The notes beneath the pieces are model-generated. The model did not search any database. It was not told the DNA's origin and was given only the letters and a program-made list of their open reading frames with translations. The position numbers were made by a program, and so were the translations under genes. This document shows, piece by piece, positions 50,900-63,000 of a stretch of DNA of 64,000 nt. The stretch is from assembly GCA_021018815.1 (NCBI GenBank), contig JAITYX010000079.1, forward strand, positions 2,480,001 to 2,544,000. The letters run 5' to 3'. Positions within the stretch are counted from its first letter, which is position 1; each line of letters begins with the position of its first letter. The DNA is from Talinum fruticosum (Eukaryota; Streptophyta; Magnoliopsida; Caryophyllales; Talinaceae).

Positions 50900-52199
50900 A
50901 ATACATGTTAGTTGCTCTATCATTTTATTCGTCTACTTTACAATCTCATATATTCATGTTTTTGTGTCCATTCAATCATTTACGATAAAATATTTTTTAC
51001 ATTGAAATTATTTAGTTGGAATTAAATGTGATGTCCATAATATCTATATTTACTTATTACACACTTACACTTGATGATTTTTATTTTATCTATGTTATAT
51101 ATAAAGTCAACACCCTCTCCTATATTCCTTTAGTTACATATCTTCTTACCCAAGTCTCAAATTGATCACTTGACAATTTAGGTGATATCATTAACTATAT
51201 ACATATTGCTATAAAAAACTTTTAGTTATTTGAATGGTCGCATTCTCTTTGTTGCTCATCTCTTGCTCTCTTTGACCCTTCCACTTTCAGATTTAACTTG
51301 ATTTAAATTTTTGATGGCAATTATATGATTATTAACTTTCACTGCAAGGCGGGTGATTTATGTTAACAAAGTTTACCAATCAAAAAACATAATATTGGTA
51401 ATTTATCTATCTATTTATGTTATATATAAGCTCAAATTTAAAGTTCTTTTTATTTAAACTAGGGCAATTATGCAGTTATTAATTGATCCATTTCACGTCA
51501 GCTCACTGCTCATCTTTAACTCAACTTTTAACTCTTTCATCTCTTCCTCTCCCATCACTCCATTTTTTTTAATTACCTTATATTCCTTTTTTCCTTCATA
51601 AAGTGAGCAGATAAGCTTGAGGCAATAGAGCTTTTTCAATATCTTGAAACAAATTTTAGAGTTAATTAATTAAAGACTTCATTATTTAATAATTTATGTT
51701 ATATATAAAAGTAAGAGGTTAGAAGTGATATATAACTTTTAATTTGTCATATTTACCTCTTTTTAGCTTAAATTGTAGGGATAAAATTATCATTATATCA
51801 TTTGTCTTATACAATTATTAAATTTCATCTAATTTAATTTTAATAAATCCCCTATTTCATGATTATTTTTTCTCTCTCCCCTTCATCACTCATTCTCTCG
51901 CTCAGTATCTCTTTCTCTCTTTCTCTCTCATACACACACGCCGCTTTTCATACTCTCCCCAAAAATATGTTCCATTTTTTATAGCATTTTTTTTACTATG
52001 CCTTCATTCCAATTTATGTCATTTTATTATTTTATCTTCATTAGTTATCATGGTAGTCTAAGCATGATATTATACTATTTATCATGTATCATAATAATTA
52101 GAATCACATTCAACATAGTATATTAGTATATATGGATACACTCTATTGCAAGTAAGAGAAATATTTTTCAACTATAATTTACCCATATTTAACTATGTT

Positions 52200-52204
<5 letters not shown>

Positions 52205-52262
<58 letters not shown>
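52205..52262. repeat. Long (TA)n microsatellite
   Basis: An uninterrupted TA run of about 57 bases, the longest simple repeat in the window. It can form a cruciform and its length is likely to vary or be miscounted in the assembly. Confidence 0.95.
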
Positions 52263-52265
<3 letters not shown>

Positions 52266-52679
52266 TTTAGTGAATTGGATACTATTTCTTAAGGAAGATT
52301 TAGTAAATCAAAGTAAATGCTATTTGAAAGTAATTTATACTCCTAAGTGTTTAGTTATACACAAATTGAATCTTTGTTGAATCTTTTGATACTATTTTTT
52401 TCTAATTATATTTGTATATGATTATTTAATAAGATTATTTCTATTAAATCCGCACGTAAATAAAGCTAGTATAGATAAAGCTACGAAGAAGACAAATACT
52501 CTAAATATGTTAAAATTTCAATTATTTGATTTTAAAAAAATTCAGATCATGGATTGAAAAAAGAAAGATTCATATATAGTTTAATTTGATATAGTACGGT
52601 TTAAAATTAATAATGTGGGCAAAAAAAATAAAAAATCAAGAACTTTAGAATCACATCATATAAGTGATGAAGTAGGTAC

Positions 52680-55600
52680 TGATAAGAGATTCCTGTGCTT
52701 TTATATAATAAAGTAACTCCACCTCATGGCCCCCAAAAACTTTTCTACATGCCCAAACAAGAAAGATAGTGAGGGCCACAAACTCATTTCCCCATTAGTG
52801 TTCTTTCAAGATCTAGCCCCACAAATACAATGGACATTTTTTTTAGGGAATACTATGGATCCAAATACCGTACGTAATATTTATATTTAATTTTTTAAAA
52901 TTTACTATCTATTTTCATGTTTCCCTCTCCAAAAAAATTAAAATGAGAAATTTTTATTTCAATAAAATCCTTTGCTTCTTTTTTGACAAGGTAAAGTCAC
53001 TTCACCTCTCAAATCACATTAAAAAAATAGATTTAACTTAAAAATATCTAGACCGCGATAATTTTTTTATAAAAAAAGTAGAATCAATTTTAGGATAACA
53101 TTTGGTATGATTGTTTAGACAAGAATAATGAATCTATTATGCAGTAACCTGTACAATCCAAAAAACTTTCCGTTATGTTAAATTTTTATATTTAATTTAT
53201 ATTTTAAAATTTTTTAAAAATTAAATGGTAGAAAAATAAAGTATATTAATTGAGTCCTTTCCATAATGCTAATAAAATAATATTACATAAAAATTTGTTT
53301 GATCCTGACATTTTCCAATGACTAATGGGAGGCGCTAAGGTGTCCCCTTTTTTTTTTTTTTTTTTGGGAGATGGGAGGGCACTTAGCTTTGTTACCAAGG
53401 GACACACAAACACAACCAAACACACCTGACGTGTAAATAGAAGGCGTGTGGAGTGTAAAAGCAAGGCCACCATTGAAGTGTGCTCTTCGTGTGGTGTAAT
53501 TTTAGGCCTATTCCTAGGTCGTGTTTGGCATAATAAAAGGAGGGAGGCTCAAAACTTGGACCAGGGAAATTTATTTTTCAACCCTCTCAAGTTGGCTTTA
53601 GGTTGGTGTTTTAAGTTTGAAATTTCTCTTGAAAATTGAATGGTAGGGGAGACTCAGTCTCTCTCATGGGTTAGGTGCATCTTGCAAAGATTGCAATGGT
53701 AAAGTCCACTTACTCCTCTCATTCCTTTTTTCCTTTTTTCCGGGTTTGATTTTGATACCTAGGAAGATATTTCATCCCATAAAAAAGAAGCTAACCAATA
53801 TATCATGCTATTTTATGCATTTTATGTACTTTTAAGTTGCCTTTTTTTAAAAAATTTGAGGGAACGAAAAGAAAATAATTTAGTCTAAATCTCGAGTGAA
53901 TTAATAATAATAAAGTAATAGAAAATACTATAAATTTGGAAAATTATATACTATTGTTATTCTTAAAATTTGTTTCCCCATCCTTCCTCTTGCTTTTATA
54001 TATACAGGTGAATTCTATATTTTAGATAATTAACCCTTGCAAAAAAAAAAAAAAATGTTAGACAATCAGTTTCACATTTTTATACAAAATACTTATATAT
54101 GTATGAGAATCTCCATTGAAAAACAGAATATTATATTATCTAATTAAAGTTCTTTCGAGCTATAATATTCAAATATTCAAAATAATTACACAAAATAAAG
54201 TTGGTAATATTATTTCACTATTATTTTATTTTTTTGGGGCGGGGGGTTTTCATCCACACTTTAGGCACTTGCTTGGCACTACAGGTGCAAGTGGGTCGCT
54301 TTCAATGCAAGTATGCATGGGGGCAATTCTTAAAAATCTTGGGTGGGATTGTAGAAACAAAGGATATATTCTCTAACAAGACATATTTATAATAGTGTAC
54401 GTGGCCACTTGTGCTATAAATCAAAAATAAAGTATACACAAAATGGTGGCCAACAAAAGGGCCTCATGCCAAGGTGTAATCCTCAAAAAAACATGCAAAA
54501 TGTGATTGATAATACCATGGAGAGTGCATATATTATCTAACAAGACATATTTATAAGAGATGAATTAAAGTGTACATAAGTCACCTGTGATATAAATCAA
54601 ATAAATAGCTCTGAACTAATACTCTCTATCAAGACATATAAAATGTGAATTAAAATGTTTGTAGTTCAATTATGCTATAAATAAAAATAAATTCAAATAT
54701 CTGAGTAACAGAAAACATAAAGGAAAGGATATTTCTTTCAATTCTTTTTTTTTTAGGGCTACTTTTTAAAATTTCAATCTTTATTAAAGATATAGAAAAA
54801 AGTTTGACAGGAAAAAAGAAAAGTGGGAAACTAGGAAAGTCACCACCCCAAACATATATTCATCAATTCCCATCACCGAGGAAAGTAAACACATCACTTC
54901 AGCTAGTGATGGCTCATTACTCAGCAACCTCACATAGACTATGCTCAATGAAAATTCAAATGAGCTGACTCCTGTATTGGACAAATACTGACCTAATTTG
55001 AAAGTCTAATTATAAATTATCTAGAGATTTAAACTTTCTTTTAACCATAAAATGAAATAATATGTCACATATGGTTTACGTATGCCAAATATGTTGGCTC
55101 AATATAGTTTATCTATCGTAATACACTCTTAATTTACCCTTTTACCCTTACGTTATATTCCATTTACGACTATATTTTTTTATAAATGACCAAAACTACA
55201 TTTTCACTTTTTAACTCTGATTTCTTAGAAAGAAATTATTTTTCTGATTTTTGATGGAAGAAAAGATGTCAAGAGGATGTAAGGGAATGGATGAAGTCAT
55301 AATGTCAACACTGTTAGTATATATATACAAAACTGAATGCACAACAACAGAATCTTCGTCTTGAAATCTGGGAAATCCAAAAATATGGTACCACAAATTT
55401 TGGAGCCTTCTTGAGCTTTTGTTGCCCACCAAATTTAGCTTAAAAACACACGTTAATTAGTGGCATTTCTACTTGATATGATATGATAGGGATCCAATTT
55501 CTTCCTTCTGTTACCTCCATTTCACATTGCCACTAACTTTACTACAGATTACTCAAAGTGTAACAGCACATGCACAACAAATATCCTCTTAATTATTTCT

Positions 55601-57090
55601 TTTTACAAAAACTTGATTTTTAACTCACAAATATTTTATGGGAATTTTTCCATAAGATACAAATTTGACAGTTCATGTGTGTGTGCTGACAAATCATCAA
55701 GAGCATTGTTTAGTCACATCTCATCACTTTGATTAACTTTTTTTTGTTACACATTATTTATTATTTTTCAATTTCAATGAAGGACTAGTTTTAATTAATG
55801 ACTACTTTACTAATATTATCCTTTTTAATTGCTTCTTTTCTCTCTTTTTAATTAGTTGTATCTTATTTTAATAAAAAAATTTGAGCATAAATTTTGTCAC
55901 AAATTATATGAATTATATATTTTTTTGATATATTGTGAAATAGAGAAAATATGGTCACAAGTCCTTTTCGAACCAATGAACCAACTAAGCGTTTTAACAT
56001 TTTATTAATAGATGTACAAAGTGTTAAATTTTAAACAAAACAGGAGGGTATACCATTTAATGAATACCACAAAAATGTCTTTTCATAAACTAGAGTACAC
56101 AGGGATTGCATCTCATAATAGTGATTAAGAGTACTATTAGATATAAAGATAAAATAAAAGCTAGAAAAGATAACTATAAAAGCTAGAAAAGATTTAGAAC
56201 ACAACGGATAAAAAGTTTGAAAGCTGAAAAAGCATATACTTAGTTAAGGGCAGCACGATCAGAGAGACACTGAGAAAGGCACATAAATCAGGCCCAATAG
56301 AAATAGGGAAAATTTTAGTTGGTTGAAAAAGTTCGGGCCCAACGCTGAAAGCCCAATCTAAAACTCCCTGCTTTCCCCAAATGTTTCAGTGGCCCATAAT
56401 TTACAAATAGCTGCTCTTATCCAAGTAATTATAAGCCCAACCTAACTGTTGACGAACTTCATTAATCTGGAAGTCATATACCCTTAAAGCAATTATATGC
56501 CCAAACTAACCTTATACACAGGTTTGCTCTTTTAAAAATTATAAAAGTTTATATATAATCATTGATCCCGAAGATAATACCTTTCAAGCAATTATAACAA
56601 AATCACAGAATAAATAAATGAACCAACCAATCAGGATGAAATAAATAAATAAATAAAAATAGAATATACCTTCAATTCGGAGTGAGATTGAACAAAGGAC
56701 ATCAGCTGCCTACTTTTTCTTTATATGATAAGACCGAAAATACTATCTTATTCCAACATGAGGCCAAGTATTACTTGCTCATCCCCTGTTTCAACAATGA
56801 AAATTGATATTAGTAGCATGACGCAAACGATACTTCTTTGTAGGATCACAAAACCAACTCTCAAATGGTGGTTTTTGGAAATAAATGAGTAATATGAAAC
56901 CAAACAGAGGGAGGGAGGTGGGAGGAAAAGAGCACATTGTAGCAGAGTCAGAGCCCAAGAAGCTGACATGGGAAGTGAAGGCTTCATTCAGAAAGGGAAA
57001 GGATTTGGAGATGAAGTCAACTCTTCAGAAGTCATGATTCCTTAAAGGATGAAGCATGGAAGAAAGTTGCCTTGATTACATCAATTAAAT
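52680..57090. repeat. Duplication copy A (left copy) of a non-coding segment
   Basis: Blocks at about 52680-52845, 54220-54375, 54435-54530, 56282-56412, 56515-56600 and 56670-57090 reappear in the same order and orientation at 59016-60825. Shared phrases include CCCAAACAAGAAAGATAG, ACATGCAAAATGTGATTG and GTTTCAGTGGCCCATAAT. Copy A is about 4.4 kb and copy B about 1.8 kb, so one side has gained or lost sequence. No intact gene lies in copy A. Short frames near 56750-56990 (minus) are not convincing. Confidence 0.75.
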
Positions 57091-57369
57091 GATTCCTATT
57101 GAAAAAATTTACAAAAATATGTTAGTATAAAGTAATACCAAGATAAATAGTAACGTTTGTACTTTAATAGTGACTTTGGACAACTTGTATATATACTTGT
57201 ACCTGGACAATCAGATGAATCTTCTTGCACCGTCATCAAGTTAGCCCATAATTTGGAAATGATGCAACCGAAAATAGAGAAAGAAGGGGGAAGGAAAGGT
57301 ACCTTGGTGAAGCACGAACAGGAATACACTTGATGGATATAAATTTGCAGCAACTATTACTATTCCTTG

Positions 57370-57506
57370 GTGACATTAGGCCATGTTTGGGAAATTCGCA
57401 GCAAGACGAAAGTAGAGAGAATACCTACATAGGGCCATGTCTGAGAATCCCTTGGTCTCTTGTCCACACGAGGTTCCAGATACCCTACCACTATAGTGAC
57501 ATTAGG
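57370..57506. repeat. Pair of 11-bp direct repeats flanking ~115 bp
   Basis: GTGACATTAGG occurs at 57370-57380 and 57496-57506. The sequence between starts CCATGTTTGGG and ends CCACTATA and has no obvious inverted ends. It could be a small insertion with a target duplication, or a chance or slippage repeat. Confidence 0.4.
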
Positions 57507-58321
57507 AGTCTGAACAAAACTACTATTCCTTCCATCTTTTTGCTATCCTAGCCAACATGAAGCCATCCATACAAAGGGAAGAGAAACGGAGTTGTATAGT
57601 TCCTGCCAAGGATAATAAATCATAAGCAAGGACAAATTCCACTAAGAAAAATACAAGACAGCAAACAAACCATAGGAGAGCAAAGAACATTGGTTGATTC
57701 AGCACATCAAAAAATGAAATCATTAATCTTCAAATCACTGTAACAACTCAAAATCAAATGAAAACCAGATCAGAATAAAATGTACAACATAAGCCTCATC
57801 AAAGAAAGGTAGACAACAAAAAAATGAAAAGACATTACCATTTACCAAAAACAACGAAACAAGCGACTTGAAACAATCGGAAAGATATCCAAGTCGCAAC
57901 CAGAAGGCTGAAAGAGAATAACCCACCCACGCGAAGAAATTGGAGAAAAAAGAGAGAAATCACGAACACATTTCCATCCCAGCCAGGCCATGACATGACA
58001 TACCAAGAATGACATCATACAAAGATAAGGCTGATGAAAGATAGAGAGAACTCTCTCAGGTTAAAACCATGGAGAAAACATACCAAGAATGACATCATAC
58101 ATATGGTAAAACCTTGAAGACAAGTCAAGCTTGTGGCTCAAGCAGATTCCTGACATTCCTCCTTCTGTTATGCATTGCTTAAGTATCAAGTACTTGTCAA
58201 AAAGCAGGTAGTACACACACAGGTCATACTGTTATGAGGCTAATGGATTACTGATAATCTGGCACCATTGCAAATTTTATACCGAACTTGCAAGATTTAT
58301 TACAGGCTCTAATTTTCTGCT

Positions 58322-58925
58322 ATGCCCACTCTAAATTGGCTGATTCTTTATTCCCAAAAGTCGGAGAAGAAGTCAGGAACACCAAGACAACAGCTAGATT
58401 TAAATACCCCAGCCTTAAAGGGACATATGGCTAAGGAAGCGGGAGAGAATAACCAGTTCCATGCAGTCCAAGAACAACAACAGAAAATTAAAGCAGAAAT
58501 AGCAGGTATCTCAAATATATGACGACTCTGCAACAGCAATCATCGTTAATGAGAACGATCTGTCACTGAAGAAACTTGAGGAATATCAAGCAGAGATGCA
58601 GAGACTCCAGATTGAAAAGTTATAATAAGCATGCAATTAGTAATGCAGAATGTAACATGAAAACTAAATGCTAAATATCTTTGTTATCGAATTTGAAGAG
58701 CAACAGACTCCAAAGGGTGGAAAGATACACTGCCAAAATCCATGACCTGGCTGCATTATTGGGAATGGACTCCTTGATGACATTCACAAAGATCCACTTA
58801 AACGAGTAGTCTGGATGTGTGGTATAGCCAAAAACATAAGTGATGACATTAAGGCTAAACTTTACGACTGTGAAATCTCTTAGAGGAAGAAATGCAAAAA
58901 CGGCCCGAGATTCACATCTTGTAGA
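58322..58925 (+). pseudogene. Fragment of a 65-kDa microtubule-associated protein gene (MAP65 family)
   Basis: Segments of the MAP65/PRC1/Ase1 microtubule cross-linker family appear in order but in changing frames: NNQFHAVQEQQQKIKAEIA (to about 58504), IYDDSATAIIVNENDLSLKK, LEEYQAEMQRLQIEK (to about 58620), then after a 70-base intron-like gap NRLQRVERYTAKIHDLAALL, GMDSLMTFTKIH (near 58770), and KNISDDIKAKLYDC near 58840. There are at least three frame shifts, in-frame stops after the KIH segment, and the donor after LQIEK reads TTATAA instead of GT. Keeping the intron position argues for a DNA-level copy rather than a retrocopy. The N-terminal and C-terminal exons of MAP65 are absent. It sits between the two copies of the duplicated segment. 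Family assignment rests on recognised motifs. Confidence 0.75.
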
Positions 58926-59015
58926 TTCAGGTGAATTACCATATTCCTTCTCTAACAAAGCAAAATTAGCTCCAGTGCTTTTATGTGATAAATTAATCTA
59001 TGTCTGAAACATAGT

Positions 59016-60825
59016 GATAAGAGTTTCATGTGCTTTTATATAATAAATTAACTCCATCTCATGGCTCCCAAAAACTTCTATCTACATGCCCAAACAAGAA
59101 AGATAGCGAGGGCCACAAACTCATTTCCCCATTAGTGTTATTTCGACATCTAGCCCCACAAACACAATGAACATTTTTTAGGAAAAAATATTTTAGGATG
59201 GATAAATTTATATATATTAGTAATCTGGATTCAAATTTTGTATGATATTGTACTTTTCTAACATTGAATCTATGTTTGAATTTAGATTTGAGAATAGAGT
59301 AAAAGCTTTCTTAATCAATGTTTAGATCGATAAAGACCACTATATTTATTTTAATTCTAAATAATAAAAATAGGGTATTTAATTTTAAATTTTATTATTG
59401 AAATACTAATACCTCTAATAGATAAAAAAATATATGTATATAAAATAATATGTGATTCGTTCTAAGTAACTATCTAAGTATGTTTTAATACTTAGATGTA
59501 CAGCCAATAACTCCAATACTATTGGTCTCATAAAATGCAGAAATTATACTATGGACCAAGTTCTTTCAAGCTATAATATTCCAATATTTGTAATAATTAA
59601 ACAAAATAAAGTTTATAATATTTCACTAATTCTTTTTTTTGGGGGAGGGGTGTCATATACACTGTAGCACTTGCTTGGCCCTACAAGTGCAACTGGGTCG
59701 CTTTCAATGTAAGTATGCATGGAGACAAATCTTTAAAATCTTGGGGCAAATTGTAGAAAGAGACGGTATATAATAAAACGGTGGCCACCACAAGGTCCTC
59801 AAATATAATCCTCAAACAAACATGCAAAATGTGATTGATAATAACATGAAGAGTGCATATATTAGAGGCCCAAAAGAAATAGGGAAAATCTTAGTTGCTT
59901 AGAAGACGTGGTAAATTACGATGTTTGTGGCCCAATACTGAAAGCCCAATCTAAAATTGGCTTCATTCCCTATGTTTCAGTGGCCCATAATTTATAAATA
60001 GCTGCGTTTTTATCATTTAAAATTTAACAACGATGGAGATGGCGATGGCGATAAGGAGTCGATCCAAAATCCAATATTATCGAGATGACACTTCAATTAG
60101 CTTCTCCAGAAAATAAAAATTCTAAGTACAAATCACAAAGTGCAATATTAACAGTTCATGAAGCATAATTCATAGTGTACAATCTTCATGAACCACAATT
60201 CTGATTATAATATAACAGATTTAGAAACCTTATACATGTTTTTGTTCTTTTCAAAATTTTAAAAATTTATATATAATCATACTTTGAAAAGTTCATATAT
60301 CATCATTTCATTTACCCTGAAGATAACACCCTTAAAGCAATTATAAGTGCAAATAACTTCTTCCAAACAGAGACAAATCTGACAAGGAAGCCCCCTATAA
60401 CTTCTTCTAAAGAGAGACAAATCCAACAAAGTAGAAAATAGAAGCCCCCATAACTTCTTCTAAAGAGAGAAAAATCCAACAAAGTAGAAAATAGAACATG
60501 TATGCAACAAATTGGACAAAGGAGTACCTGACCAACCATAATCTTAGACACTGCAATTCGGAGCGAGATAAAAGTCTCCTCCCCTGCGGACACGCTGTAA
60601 CCTAGAAAGAGAGAGAAGCAAAATTCTTTCAACGATAAAAATTGATGTCAGGAGGATCACAAAAATCAACTCTCAAATGGCGGATTGTGGAATTAAACGA
60701 GTAGTATGAAATCATATAAAGGGAGGGAGGTGAGAGAATAAGAGAACATTGCAGCAGAGTCAGAGCCCGAAAGTCACGGTTCCTTGGAGGCTGGAGCATG
60801 GAAGAAAGTTGCCTTCAATAGTTAA
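59016..60825. repeat. Duplication copy B (right copy)
   Basis: Collinear with copy A at 52680-57090: blocks at about 59016-59178, 59622-59760, 59768-59862, 59868-60005, 60226-60345 and 60550-60825. Identity looks like 75-90% by eye with many indels, so the duplication is old. The MAP65 fragment lies just to its left. A GGAGATGGCGATGGCGATAA stretch near 60033 is unique to this copy. Confidence 0.75.
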
Positions 60826-61291
60826 TATGAATATGCATCAAAAAGTAACGTGAGAAACGTCGTGCATCTTTCCGAGCTCTCTATCCATTTCCTGGCTAGC
60901 TTCAGCATTCTACTACCAACTCTGTGACCAACATAAATATTAAGTGATGTCAATCAACGGAAAAAATCAACAAACAAATCCCTTCCAATACACAGAAAAC
61001 CCTTCTACTCCCCTCTCTCTCTCTCTCTCTGTCTCTCTGATCATCTAAAAAGACTAATCACAGAAAATCCTTCACACAAACTTCATGGACCTCCTCTCTA
61101 TCTACATACAAAGAGAAACGAGGACTAATTTAAGAGGGGAGAAAACATTTGCTGTTCAAACAAACACCCATGTTCACTGATCATGATCCCCAATTGCTGA
61201 ACCCAGTTCGAGCGTGCCAATAGACTGCATCGACCAAATCTACATATATGTCATGCAAGCTTTCCCTAAGATCTAAACAATTTGAAGAATG

Positions 61292-62470
61292 ATATAAGGA
61301 TTGATAATGCCAACCTCACCAAATCTAAATATGTCATTCAAGTTTTGAGTGTATATAAGGATTGATATGTACCTGCTATTCTCACCATGCACACAATTAC
61401 CGGTCACCCAAGACTTCACACATTTTGTTTTGTCCTCTTTAAGAGCTTATGTTGCTAAACAGAAGCAGAACTGCAAGGACGAAGCCTGTTTTTTTGTCTC
61501 TGCGACTTTTTATGAACATCTTTAGTCAGGCTCAACCATTCTTCATCTAAAAATAAGCAACATAAATAGGATTTTAACACGAATATCACATGGCTTTGCA
61601 ATTTAAAAGAACTGCAAAGGGAAGTAGAACTGCTGCTGAAACACACATGGTAAGCTGAATCATATATTGGCATGAGGAAATGTCTGTCCAGGTCACTCTG
61701 TCATGAGCAACCATTATTCAACTACATGTAAATGTAAAGATTAAAAAACAGAAATGCGATCTTAAAACACAAAACAACACATATGGTTCTGCAATCAGAA
61801 ATGAACTAATTAGCCAACAAGATCACCGGTTTTAAAACAGATTGTATAGGCCTGCATAGCTGCTGTGCTACTACTTTCAAAGCAAGAAACGAGAACCTGG
61901 GGATATAGCTATGGCTATCATGATACACGTTCACATTGGAGAACAGGGAAGCAGAAAACAGAAAATCAAGAATTTCATTCTTAACAAGCTTGCATAAACT
62001 GGTATTTTTCTTTGTTGCTTGAGGTTGGGGTTATGTACTGGGAACAGGGTCGTCCTCCAGGTTGAAAAACAGGGTTGAGAACAAATAGCCAGTGCTGTAA
62101 CCTCTGCCTATTTCGGGAGTAATAAAATAAAATAAAATTTGAAACGAGCTAATTGTTGTAGTATACCAACATGCGGAACGAGTACATATTGAATAAATTT
62201 AGGCATGAGGAACCAGAAACAAACCCACATACTCAACCAACATCAGTCACAAGCACACTAACAAAAGACCAGCAATTTCAAAGCAGGCTTATTTCATCAC
62301 AAACAGAGCATCCTGAACCCCAAAATTAGAAGCCTTCTCCTTCCACCAGAACTCAATATATACTAGAGATATTCACAATCTGCAAATAGATTAGAAAGGT
62401 CAAATAGTCAAGTTCCAAACTTCGAAGTGTCACAGTGAGTGGTTATTTTTGTTCTTTTTTTTTTGGGGGA
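61292..62470. repeat. Second direct duplication, left copy
   Basis: Sequence from GATATAAGGATTGATAATGC (61291) to the TTTTTTTTTTGGGGG tract near 62465 reappears from 63001 to the right edge. The offset is about 1.7 kb at the start and 1.5 kb at the end, so small deletions separate the copies. A minus-strand frame ending at about 61454 (WLSLTKDVHKKSQ..., stop TAG) is partly kept in the other copy. The exon-like stretch near 62285-62380 is disrupted here. Confidence 0.8.
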
Positions 62471-63000
62471 AAAAGTCTCTTGCATCAACTACTAACACCC
62501 TCATTACTGACAGGGCATCAGATCGTCCTGATACAAACAATTGCCACTGGAAAAGTTAGGATAGTAAATTTGCAAAAAAATTTCATAGAAAACGAGACAA
62601 ATAATAAAGACTCTTTATGTGGAAAAAATCCATTAAAAATTGTGAGAGGCCCATCTTCATCTCCTTCAACTGCAGTCTCAACCCTTTGAATTAGTTCCCA
62701 ATAACAGAACCCGTTAACAAAGGAAATTGGAAAAAGATAAGATCGATTTTCGGGTTTTAGTAACTAGAATAACAAAGATTGGTACTTTACCTATCCGCAG
62801 CAATCTTCTAAGTTGTCAACTTCCAATTGCGGAATGGCGTATTTTTGTTCACTCCTCATTTTATGGACCAAATTATACATGTATACCAAGACATTATGCA
62901 CTGCTGGGAATACCTGTCTACAGTACAAATGTACCTAAAAATTATCCCCCTGGAATTCCTAGAGTAAGCTTAGCATTTGTTTGAAAGTTCCATGCCTGAG
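62471..63000. other. Single-copy spacer between the two duplicated copies
   Basis: The sequence is not repeated on either side. Open frames at 62435-62689 and 62727-62984 on the plus strand have no domain. No gene is supported. Confidence 0.4.

Larger units (their letters stand above)
50015..52470 (+). mobile_element. Cluster of Helitron-like 5' ends, probably nested non-autonomous copies
   Basis: TCTATGTTATATATAAAG occurs at 50015 and again at 51089, each preceded by A as expected of a Helitron 5' end (A/TC). Diverged versions, TTTATGTTATATATAAG-like, occur near 51414 and 51695. All have the same orientation. A CTAGT at 52466-52470 is a possible but weak 3' end with no good hairpin. No Rep/helicase coding is present. 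Boundaries are inferred. Confidence 0.35.

Noticed and set aside
50811..52380. Open frames rich in alternating Tyr-Ile
   Set aside because: They are produced by the (AT)n microsatellites and are not genes.
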